Source: Seiridium cupressi
Lineage: Eukaryota > Ascomycota > Sordariomycetes > Amphisphaeriales > Sporocadaceae
DNA: 64,000 bases
Direction: 5' to 3'
Assembly: GCA_036674765.1 (NCBI GenBank)
Contig: JARVKI010000020.1
Coordinates: 310,001-374,000 of the forward strand
How positions within the stretch are numbered: position 1 is the stretch's first letter; the number at the start of each line of letters is the position of its first letter. This document shows, one piece after another, positions 36,609-46,557 of this stretch. Made by a program: the position numbers and the translations under genes. Below the pieces are notes generated by a model, which was given only the letters and a program-made list of their open reading frames with translations, did not search any database and was not told the origin of the DNA.

Positions 36609-38643
36609 ATGTCTTTTAAGCGTCGTCAAGCCGTCAAGGATTCATTTGTCATCATTCTTCTATTACTGGTCATCGGCATTATCCTATGGGTTCACTTTAC
36701 AGTGCCTATCCTAGCGATAGGTATACTCGAGGACTCGAAGACTTTGATCTTGAAGATCGGCATCACAGTGGCGTCCACCATCATCACCGGAATAGTTAGT
36801 GCGAGGATACAGCATGGTCTGATCAGATGTCTCGAGAGCAAATTGCAAGACTCCGAACTCGCCTTGACGCTGGAGGAAATTGGGAGGAAAGGGGGGGGGG
36901 GCGTTGATGAAATCGGATAAGCGTTGGCGATCGGCTCTACAGATAGACTCTTTCAGGGTACGGAAACTACTGTAAACATGAATACCTGTGCAATTGACAG
37001 ATTTAGCAAATGCCTCGTCTACAAACACAATTGTATATCCATAGGCTGACTATACGAGTTGACAGGAGAAGTTCCGCAATTACGGAGTCTGTTCCGCTTT
37101 CCTCCTATGCAGTCTCAACACCACGTCCATTGCCAGTCTGCTAGGCCCAACATTAACGACAAAGGCCGTGTACTATGATGCCAGACCACCCGACACAGGT
37201 TTCGGAGCATATAGTCTTGATCTCAACCGCTCGTGCGTGAGCTTCTGCGAAGCACCTTGCAATTTTGTAACCCGATCTTCAGCCGTCTGGTCTCAGAAAA
37301 ATGGCAGCATGACAATGGTGAATACTGATGGAACGTGCCCGACTACATTTCTTGCACAGCTGGTACCAGGAATAAATAGTGAAAACCCGGACGACTACGT
37401 CTATACCCAGTCCAGAATTGCAGTACATCGTTCGGCGATGGAAACTCCCGAGTCCATTTTCCATGGTACAGCCTTTGGCAACCTATCATCATTCTATGGT
37501 CACGCCTTGGTAAGAACAACGCAATGCGTACCGATCATGACCTCGAACCCAGTACAGTGTGTCAAGGATGGAAACACTACGGTAGTTCCAAACGGTCCAA
37601 ATACCCTTCCAGATTCTATCACCCTGACGGTTACCGGGCCACCTATTGCTGTGTACAACAACAAGAGTTGGAACAACGGCAACGGTGGACTGGCCAAAAC
37701 AGACAATTACCCATCACGTAGGGCCAACACGGATAGCGTGATGGGCAACGAACTGTTCACTGTCGACTGGAAAGAACCACCAAGCGAGGAGGAACACTTC
37801 GGTAAAGTAGTGATAATCATGGGTGCTCTGAACAACCCGCACGGCCCAGTGCCGCTTGCATCAGACCTAGCTCGCACAATCGACGATCCAGACGAGATGG
37901 CCAGCCGAGCAGGAAACGCAACTCACACAGTCACGTGTAGGATCAACGCCAGGAACTCCTTCCAGTACTGCTCCGTCACGCTCGACGTTCGTGCTCCGGG
38001 CGAGAAGAATCTATCGAATGTCGTTTAGTACCTCTCCGGTGGAGATTCATGCGTGCCAGAGGCCCCGACGATCAGTAATAAGCTGTTCGGCGTTGCTAGT
38101 GCCGCGAGCATCGAAGCGTTCGGGGAGAACACTGGAGTTGACGGGTACTTTAGCACTATCAGCAAGCTCGCCATCAACAGGAAACCACAGTACGCCTTTC
38201 CAGACTGCAACAACGCGCTGGAAGATGTTCTGGGCTTATTTGCCGCGCTCGTCGTCTCCAAGATACCTGTCACGGACGATGGAGTCTCTGCCGCTGCTTT
38301 GGGGAGCACATCAGGCTCCTCGACTGGGCTCCGACAGCCACTTCACCTTGTGGCTCCTGCTTCCGCCTCTCGGTAGTCTCGTTATTCTGTCGTGGTTTTT
38401 CGTTCAGACGCTTCGCCAGGATTGGGTCCCACGCGACAGCAACGTTCAGGCCATGAGCGAAGAACCACCGGAACTTTACACAGCTGAGAGTCTGTCTCGA
38501 ATTGTGAAGATGGGTCGATCTCGTTTGCTGCCTTCCAAGGCCAATGTGGAAAGCTGCGGAACACCCTCTGCTAGTCCAAAAATCGAGCCTCTTAGACCGC
38601 CCCTCCCACGGAAAATTCACAGCAGGCCAATAGATGACCTCTA
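36609..38643 (+). pseudogene. decayed polytopic membrane protein gene
   Basis: Coherent protein pieces continue across several lesions. ATG at 36609 opens a two-helix N-terminus (VIILLLLVIGIILWVHF, then ITVASTIITGIVSARIQHGL). An 11-G run at 36891-36901 breaks the frame, after which ALMKSDKRWRSALQIDSF continues in a neighbouring frame to 36957. A probable intron 36958-37065 leads to EKFRNYGVCSAFLLCSLN, a large extracellular Cys/Asn-rich region to 38025, then TAG (38026-38028) with the same frame open to about 38310. A one-base shift there leads into a further membrane helix (HFTLWLLLPPLGSLVILSWF) and a cytosolic tail ending at 38643. I know this arrangement only as an unnamed fungal membrane family. 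With two frameshifts and a stop it is most likely non-functional, unless the G-run is a sequencing error. Confidence 0.65.
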
Positions 38644-38759
38644 ACTAGTCCAGTCCCCTTGCCTCAATGTAATAGTTTAGGACACCGCAGGACTTATCGC
38701 GGCCCAGAAACCTCCGCGAATCTCTTCTTGGCCCCCAGCCGTTATCGTTGTCTTAAAGG

Positions 38760-39386
38760 TTCGACATCGGTAGACAGTTGGCGAACGCTATAAGCCATGT
38801 TCATGTTTTTGGCTTTGTGCACAAAGGCGTGAGACTAGAGAACTTCTTGGGGATACAGACAGGCTCAGAGAGCGAGGGTACGTCATCCATATTTCTCGTT
38901 GGCTTAGATAACATCCGCAAAGAGGCCGGAAACACACAACGGCGAGGCGATCTGGTGAACGAATGCAATTTTTATCGTCACCCCACACGACAAGGTCTTC
39001 ATCCCGAGTACGATTAAAATATGCAGCATGATATTCATAGCCTAGGGGTCTGTCTACTTGAGGTTGGACTGTTGAAGAGCTTCGTGAGCTATGGTCCCGC
39101 AGGTGTATATATTATTAATAGATACTTTCGATCTTGGCCCAAGCCCATTAAGGAGAAAGTTGCATAATACCTGCTCATATCTTTGAAAGACCACCTTGTG
39201 AATATTTCCAGACCCAATCTCCGAAAGTGCATGGGTAGCAAATATGCGACCGTAGTAGAAACTTGTTTGACGTGTCTTAACCTCGACAACCACGATTTTG
39301 GAGATCCAAAAAAGCTTGAAGATAAAAACGGTATTCGAGTTGGCGTCATATATATAGAAAAGGTGAGAGGTTCCAATATACTCTAG
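38760..39386 (+). pseudogene. relic of a protein-kinase-like domain gene (C-lobe)
   Basis: One reading frame from 38760 to 39386 carries kinase C-lobe sequence but has two internal TAA codons (39015-39017 and near 39165). QLANAISHVHVFGFVHKGVR then ENFL occupies the catalytic-loop position, with HKG where HRD is expected, so the parent was probably a pseudokinase-like fungal protein. FLVGLDNIRK follows in the DFG region, then MQHDIHSLGVCLLEVGL (the DxxSLG helix), and KDHLVNISRPNLRKCMGSKY with CLTCLNLDNHDFGD at the end. This pattern is familiar from fungal kinase-like proteins linked to HET/NLR-type genes. Another in-frame TAA occurs just upstream (38754-38756). No N-lobe was found. Restoring each TAA to CAA would need only single C-to-T changes. 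Confidence 0.7.
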
Positions 39387-41008
39387 CATATGCGTGAAAT
39401 TGTTAATGAGTCAGGCCCTACTTCGTTTGGACAGCCTTTGTATATAGCGAATGTGTCTAAAAGATTGTACAGATCATAAATACATTCAATAAAGGTCGCC
39501 ATCGGACCCAAATCATCAGATTGTTGGATGGTCTCTGAGCGAGTTCCCTTGGAATTTAGTTTCTTCATACTCTTCTGGAAGCAGGACGCTATCTTGAGGA
39601 GAACGCCTTCGACGCGTTGCAGATCTTAAACGTATGAGCTTGAAATCAGTGAAGATCATCAAGATCTACCGAGGTTCTGACTTTCCCTCATGGTTAAAAG
39701 GGAGGAAAAGTGAGTGACACAGAATTGCTATTCGGAGATTCTTTTCATCTGTAAAATGGGTTTGGATTCAGAGGGAAGATAGGTGTCCCGCATAGGCTTA
39801 AATTATTGTATGGGCCGCCAAGCCTGGGCCTATGGCCCACGACTCAGCTGCTGATCCATGTATGGATTCTGCTATAATAGAATAGCTGTTCCAAAAATCG
39901 TCTGTTCTCCACCGCTCCAAGATCGTAAAAACGAAAGGCTGTGCTGGTATACTAGGGGATGTGGTAGGCCGCCTCGCTTGACCTTCGTACGTGAATAATT
40001 TGGCGAGAAAGTGAATGGTTTGAAGAAGGTACACTTTGAAGGAAGAAATATCGGATTACTGTCTGAGCGCAACTCGGCACCAACAGTGACATGTCGGACG
40101 CACAGCCCCTCTCTGCCCTGCCCCAAGTCAGTGTAACCCACCCAGAGAAGCAGTCGGATCGCTATGCTTGGATGGGCAATCGGACGGCCATAATATAATA
40201 AGCAATGTACACTGGTCCCCACCCTCCAACAGCAACCTCGAGCAAGTATATAGTTAATAGCTAACCGCGTAAGCAATAGTGCATCGGCTGATTAATAAGA
40301 CACTCAGACCTATTTTATAGAATTATTTATGGGCATAGGAGCTTTATATATAGAGATTATATTATGTAAAGGTCACGTCTTTAGCTTTAAATGCTATATT
40401 CGCTGTATCCCTTTTGAATACCATATGATAACGAATGTAAAATGTAAGCATAAACGTAAGGGGCTCGGGAGGAGCCTGTCAAAATAAATGGGGCTGTGGG
40501 TCACTTCACATCAGCCACATCATGTATATATAGATCTCCATGGTCCCCAACGTTGACCATGACTTACAACCTTCAACAATACAATGAATTCATACCTATT
40601 CTTTTCACAGAGCCAAAGCTCGGTATAAATAGAGTTGTATTGTGTTAAACAGTTAGGTAGTAGTTTGTGGTGTTTTATTAATCCGTTGTTGTGTGTTGTC
40701 TTGTTATATCTATCCACCTGAAAATCTCTCATACCCCTATTCATAGCCAGCTGCTAATCACCTACTAGCACTAGTTCATACCATTCGACACGTCTTAGAA
40801 ACCAAGCAAAAACGCCGACCCCTTCGCCCTCGCGTTCCCCTCTTTAAGTCGCTAAGCTGCGCCGAATCAAACAACCGTCAATATACGGCATCACCCCGTA
40901 CTTTGCCCCCCGTTAGTTTCTACCCCGTTTTGACTGGTTTAGGAACTCCCATTTTCAGCCGCCAGACCTCCTGTATTGTAGCTTTGCTGAACCAACGCGC
41001 CCACAATT
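39387..41008. other. AT-rich gap without a supported gene
   Basis: Short overlapping frames only. The stretch 40280-40450 is highly AT-rich. Nothing upstream of the HET relic gives the missing N-terminal half of its domain. Confidence 0.4.
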
Positions 41009-41695
41009 GTGCAAGAATTGACTGCACCTACACGTCTCTGCATGTTTGATGGTTCATGGAAATCGGTCGGTGAGCTTGGTGACGGATCGCTACTGGCAGA
41101 TGCGGTTTCCCGTACACCAGGTATCGCATCAGCCTATTCCGGCACCACCAGCTTTCATTCCGCTAGTGTATCCATGAGGATGTCATGGGCATCCAAACGA
41201 CGAACACGCAGGGAAGCAGATATGGCGTACTACCTGCTTGGAATCTTTGACGACCACATGCCTTTACTCTACGGAGAAGGAGGGGGAAAGGCTTTCCTTC
41301 GATTGCAAGAGGAGATGATCAAGAGCACGAGGACCACACCATTCTGGCCTGGACACGCCATGTGCATGATTCCTCGGGATCTCACGAATCCTCCTGCGTT
41401 CTTAGAACCCATTGGTGTCCTGGAAACCTCGCCTACATACTTTGACGAGAGTCGTGATCTAATTTCACCCTGGACTACGCATATACGTGCTGAACGAAGG
41501 CCGTTCGGAATGAACAATATTGGAGACTAGTAATGAATATCTTGGAATACTTTATTGCCGTGACACGGGCGAGCCTGATAAACTTATCGCTCCGTCATTA
41601 AGATCCAACACGCAGAGAAGTAGGCTAACAGATCTGCATCCAATTATACATGATATGTTGCGCTACTTTGAACTCAACCAGTTGCAGATGGCATG
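41009..41695 (+). pseudogene. relic of a HET-domain protein gene
   Basis: The frame 41009-41530 starts abruptly inside a HET domain: QELTAPTRLCMFDGSWKSVG, then the hallmark RREADMAYYLLGIFDDHMPLLYGEGG with FLRLQEEMIKST, and IPRDLTNPPAFLEPIGVL. The upstream part of the domain, including the usual GYxWAWxDTxCI region, is missing. After the stop at 41530 a neighbouring frame continues with NEYLGILYCRDTGEPDKLIA to about 41695, as expected of the post-HET region, so there is also a frameshift. HET proteins act in heterokaryon incompatibility and cell death. This copy cannot encode an intact domain. The intact HET gene at 57.5 kb is clearly different in sequence, so this is not a simple local duplicate. 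Confidence 0.75.
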
Positions 41696-42489
41696 AGATT
41701 ACGCCGGTACAATCGTCTCAGAATGTTCGCCAAGGCTAGATATCCAAATGCCAATGCATTGTCTGTGAGACTGGGAAGACTCATCGTGCGATATGTTATA
41801 GACCGAAGATGGTGTTCCCCGTGGTCTGAGATATTTATCAATTGCAGCCTTGCTCCATGACTCCCGATATCAAAGATCCCTTTCGTATTTCCGCCTGACC
41901 TTATATGCGTTGTCCGGCACATTCACCTGCACTCAGCATTCTATCGAACGCTACCAGTGAGAACTTCTCAGTTGTAGTTCTAGAACAAGGAAATCAACAG
42001 TGTGATAAAAGGTACATTATATCATGGCATAAAAAGCTTGGTCAGCCTGACGATCGTGTCAGACCACGGAAAAACTCTTATAATTCCGTCGCTACGTATA
42101 GCTGGATATGCAAGGATATTTTAAATTAAGGACCTTTGGTACGAAAGGGCAGAGGGCCACGAAGTTATGGGACCTAACAAGCTTTTTCATCTAGACCTTT
42201 TCCCTTTTCCAAGGCCCACATGGCCATTTGCCCGCCGTTGCAAGGATCGATCAGCCATATTTTGAAAATATTAACACATTAATTTAATTTAAATAACGAG
42301 TGTAAATTATAAATCTTAAATAAAGTGAGCGACTGGTTTTATTCCGAAGCCTTTAAAATTTGAAGCGAGGAATTTAGTAAAGGAACTTTAGTCTTAGATT
42401 TCACCCGTGAATCCATATAAACCCGGCCTTATCATCCATAAAACGCCGAATATAAATGGCTAGCTTTTACAAAAGCAATTCACGCTTAA
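41696..42489. other. intergenic, partly AT-rich
   Basis: 42250-42370 is strongly AT-rich. No gene recognised. It includes the 3' flank of the small minus-strand secreted-peptide gene. Confidence 0.4.
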
Positions 42490-42836
42490 TCAAGAACAAC
42501 TAACGATACCAACATCATCATCACAAGCGGAACCCTCTTCGGAGCACTAAACGTCCGTCAACATGAATCAACTCTTAACAGGTGAAGATTTCAAACTTAC
42601 AGTTCCAATCTGGCAGGTCTTGCGGACGCCGCCCACAGTACAAAGGCCATCGTAGCTGCAAAGCTAATAATAATACAATATTAGCTCGTTTATTAAGGCT
42701 GGAAACTTTATTTACATACCCCGGATGCGCGTTTAATAGCGAGAGATCCACGCTTATTGTTTGCACCGCCAGGAATCGAAGCCGCATGAATGCCCAAGAC
42801 GGCGAGAGAGGAAACAAAGACTGTAATCAGCTGCAT
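42490..42836 (-). CDS. small secreted six-cysteine protein, 78 aa, three exons
   Basis: Exons 42836-42720, 42663-42601 and 42546-42490 (117, 63 and 57 nt) all join in phase 0. The introns start GTATGT and GTAAGT and end TTAG and TTTAG. Exon 1 encodes a signal peptide (MQLITVFVSSLAVLGIHAAS) and a short propeptide with a KR pair (NNKRGSLAIKRASG). Exons 2 and 3 encode the mature domain with six cysteines: LCSYDGLC, KTCQIGTC, SACDDD, VSCS. The spacing is C-x6-C-x8-C-x4-C-x6-C-x8-C. All cysteines appear only in the spliced form, which is strong support for the model. Such proteins are typically secreted, disulfide-rich effectors, antimicrobial peptides or developmental signals. I do not recognise the exact family and claim no activity. 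Confidence 0.72.
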
Positions 42837-43774
42837 TTTGAAAGGCTTTTTTAGTTATTGCGTCGTAGTTAAAAGTGTAAATGTATTGGTTCGTTACTGT
42901 GAGTAATAAGTAATTAGATGGACTTAGATTTAATTCGCAAAATAACTTTAATACTTATACATATTTACAAGAAAGTTCTCTATTATAATTAGCAACAATT
43001 TTCTATATATAAATGCATTAGAAAGTAAAACGTCATATATGAGCTTGCAACTAGTTATAGCCTTCGGCGATCTTTACAACGCCGTTGGGGCGGGTCGCGT
43101 GCCTTCACTGGGGTATAATGGGCTTGCGTAGGATTGCTTTCCCTCGCTAGATCCCAGCTGTGCGGCTGTCGGCAACATTAGTTACCGGGCCCACTGCATA
43201 TCCTGGGTGAATTCATCCGCCGCCTTGGCAATTGAGTCGGAGCAAAACTGAGTGCTATAATTAGTTTCCTGGTTCAGAAGGTTTGGGGAGGATGCAATGA
43301 TCATACAAACGTCGATCGGGGTCGGAGTCGGAAGCGTCATTTTCCTTCAAGGTCCGTAGGCGAAGGAGTTTCGGTGCCATGTCCTGGATGATCCAAGCAA
43401 TAAATCAGACCAAAGAGTTTACCAACGATGATCAGTCACTCGTGATCGTCTGAACCCAAACATAGGCGTGGTTCTAACTCCACAAATTCAACTGTGGACA
43501 GGGAGAAGATCACCCAGACCTGGGCTGCGATTCCGAGATAGATTGATCGCCCAAGGAATCCTCCATCGCTCGTCTTGCCTGCTGGAGAAACCTAACGGTG
43601 ATATTAATTACATGAAGAGTCTTCAATGATATGTGTTTTTCAGATATAAAATTCAGTTCGTGGTCGTATCAAAAAGCAGAAAGTTCATCTTTATCATACA
43701 CAAACAATATCATCTCATCTACACACAAACAATATCATCTCATCTACACACAATATTATCCAAATCTATTCACT
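42837..43774. other. intergenic with a tandem repeat in the 5' flank of the Y3-like gene
   Basis: AT-rich to 43030, then normal composition. At about 43698-43762 a 26-bp unit of type ACACAAACAATATCATCTCATCT is repeated, with two full copies and a partial third, just before the start codon at 43775. It probably lies in the 5' UTR or core promoter. Confidence 0.55.
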
Positions 43775-44203
43775 ATGTATACCTGTTTCTTCCTCATTAT
43801 TACTGCTGCCTCCTCGGTACTTGGGGGTTGCTTCTCCGGCGGCGAAAACTGGGCTTCGCAAAGGTCTATCGCGCTTAGCAACGCACAAGATATCTGCAAC
43901 ACCAAGTTCAGCAAAGCTGATTGGAATACTAAAGGCCAATCGCTCGCCGGATGCTACAACCTGGACAGCGAGAAGCAGGTCGACTTTATCCTTGAGAGGA
44001 TCCAGGATGGCCATCGGGACATCAGCGCCTCGGAGTGCTACGACGGTTTCCAGAAGCAGATAAACAACTGTGATCATGGCGGTTCGACCTCATACTCAAA
44101 CTGGAAGTACACGTCAGTTAACTCTCTACTATTGCTTACTTTTCCCAACTTATGCTGACCAAAGCATAGTGCCGATCCCAATGCAAACTCTTGTGCTGCT
44201 TAG
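43775..44203 (+). CDS. small secreted cysteine-rich protein resembling glycan-binding protein Y3
   Basis: Two exons, 43775-44112 and 44170-44203, give 372 nt and 123 aa. The start was set at MYTCFFLIITAASSVLGG, which gives a signal peptide; the frame is open upstream but has no better start. The mature protein begins CFSGGENWASQR and contains AQDICNTKF, LAGCYNL, SASECYDGF, NNCDHGG and, across the splice, SYSNWKYTADPNANSC. The closing pattern C-x2-GG-(x)-SYxNWxYTxDPN...C and the overall cysteine order resemble the Y3-like fungal lectin family (Coprinus Y3). This assignment is from memory of the motif and should be tested. Expected location is extracellular, with a possible sugar-binding or effector role. 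The second exon is tiny (11 codons including stop). Confidence 0.75.
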
Positions 44204-45818
44204 AGCTGGTGGGATCTCACCCTTTGTTACTCCGTAAGAAAAGGAGCTGGTGGGGATGGGGTTAATCATCGAGCACAACCTATATTTTTTGCTTTTTGGG
44301 GGAAGAGGAGGACGAGGAGAGGCGATCTAGAATTGGGTAGCACTGGGTTTTGTTTGCTAAATAGTAGCACGTCAATCATTTACACTCTATCCACGAAATG
44401 CAAGTCATCCGTTATGAATTCATCAAATTTTGTTCACCCTCAGACTGCCTAGACAGACTTTCATATTTTCTCCAAGTGTCTAGGGGGAAGTTCTGATAGT
44501 TGAAGTGTTTTGTAGAATCTCGAGGGATCTAAACACTGGATGATGGGGGCAGCGGATGTTCCAGGAATGTACAAACTCTCATAATACTTTGAAAAAGTAC
44601 CCCACTCATAAAAATACACATAAAAATAACCTTCGCGTGTGCGGATTCATCTGCCAGATGGTAATTGCCGTTCATTATGAGGCCTTCTGGGTTACTTGAT
44701 TTGGGAGCTATTACCTTTGAAGTCTTTGAGGTAATGATTTCTGCATAGAAAACAGAGGTCTGTTGGCAGCCCGGACACGCAGGGTGCAGAATCAAACTTT
44801 TCGAACGTTCAATTTCCCGAGGCAGGGGTGGAATGCTCCCAATTGGATTGAGCAAAGTCCACCGATGGGCATGTGCCCATGTTACTTTTGCGCATCACGC
44901 GTTCGCGGCTCGCTCGAATGAGCACTGTGCGGGCCATAGGACGCGGGTTTACTACGGCTGCAAGGTACTATAATTAGGTACCTGCGATATTGGCAGGGGT
45001 GCCCTTTTAGTACATAGGGGAATCAATGTAACTGGTTAGTGCCACGACTTTTCTACCCGATAGGGAGCCTTTCAATAGGCCTGGTACCGTAGTAAAGCAG
45101 AACAGACTGGGGTCCCTTGACGCCCTGCAGGATTGACCAGGATTCTACGCACCGACGAAGTGCTAGCAGTGTAGGGCATGGGTACGTACCGAAGCAATGC
45201 TCCATCTTCGCCTTAGTCAATCGATGTTATTGGGGAGCAAATACGAGACCATACCGGGTGGCCCCGGTCGTGCGGACCTCGCAATTTTTCTTTGAGGCTT
45301 AGCCGGTACAGGATTTGCGGTGAACTGTTTAAAATATAAATAGATAGGGATATCCACTGGATTCTTAAATCGCGTGAAATAGCCCGTTGATCATAATAGT
45401 GTATGACAAGGTAGATTGCGATGAAGGCGAAAATGGCCAGACTACCAGGAACAACCTCACTCCTCGATTCCTTGCGGAGTCATACTGGTGGATATATTTA
45501 TGAGAGCGATGGATGATATATGGCGATATGATCAACTTGATTTGCCGATCACTTGTTGCTTGCTACATTGGTTCTTTTTGACGGGGTGTTCAGCAAAAGG
45601 TTCTGTGAGTGAAGCCCGCATCACAACATGGCAGAGATAATTATGGTAACACAAGAAAGCAAACTCCCACTACATAAAATCGGGCATGCCGCTTACCTTG
45701 CAGATGTGAGCAAGTATAAGATTCTCGAGCGAAACAAAAAGGAACTCGAAAACAGAATATTAAGCCCCGGAGATATTTCTCCGCTATCAAACAAAACTTG
45801 CCACTCTGAGTCGCCATA
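44204..45818. other. intergenic, no supported gene
   Basis: 1.6 kb between two same-strand secreted-protein genes. Open frames at 44529-44855 (-), 45117-45302 (+) and 45628-45819 (+) show no domains or signal peptides. No clear repeats. Confidence 0.4.
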
Positions 45819-46557
45819 ATGCATCTACTTTTATTTCCTTTCATGCTGGTCGCTGTCCATGCTGCGGTATGTTGACAACTGTGTTGAATGAAATACTATC
45901 TAAAGTTTTGTATAATGACTGACGCTGCGCCAGGCTTTTCCCACTGTTTCCGTCCCACCTGGGGACATGACAAGAGATCTAACGAGTGGTTCATCTGGTA
46001 TGCTGTTAGATAAATACAGTGAGAGTGCGCTCGAGTTCCACGAATGGATCGGGAGAATGGTCGACGACGGTCATCTATTCTATCCAAACGTTACGGGCGA
46101 CGGCCTTATGCTGGCCCGTAGCGATAGCTGGTACGTGAAGTTGAAGGACGTGGGCTGTGGCCAGATTTCCGGCAACCGCGACCTCGTCAGTAAGACGCAG
46201 ACGCACTTCTGCGGCTTTGTGCAGAATGCGGAGCAGCTCCTGGCCACCCAGATGGAGACGGATGTGAACACTATCCTATGCGACAACCACCGGGTCTGCA
46301 GGCTGGCGGTCAGAGCCGCCTTCGACTTTTTCAACGTCTTTAAGGATGTCGACGACGCAACCATCCTTTGTCACGAGATGTTCGACGCGCTGAACAACGC
46401 GTGCCCTGGTGGAGGCGTGGCCTCGGCTGAAGTTGGCAATGACAATGGCGGGACCACGTATAATGGGCAGCTCGAGTCGTCTTTTGCTTTGGAGGATAGT
46501 TCGAGTTGCCAGCAAAGCGCCACGCGCGAGTGTTTCCAAAGCACGGTGCCATCATGA
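45819..46557 (+). CDS. secreted protein of unknown function, 223 aa, about eight cysteines
   Basis: Exon 1 (45819-45866) encodes only the signal peptide MHLLLFPFMLVAVHAA; exon 2 (45934-46557) encodes the mature protein. Phase 0, donor GTATGT, acceptor CCAG. The mature part starts AFPTVSVPPGD and is predicted largely helical, with cysteines in DVGCGQIS, THFCGFVQ, ILCDNHRVCRLA, TILCHEMF, NACPGG, SSCQQS and ECFQS. The C-terminus is polar and low-complexity. I do not recognise a family. The position of the intron right after the signal peptide is common in fungal secreted proteins and supports the model. It lies 1.6 kb downstream of the Y3-like gene in the same orientation. Confidence 0.72.

Noticed and set aside
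45628..45819. 63-codon plus-strand frame just upstream of the 223-aa secreted protein
   Set aside because: No signal peptide or domain, and it ends at the start of the better-supported gene.
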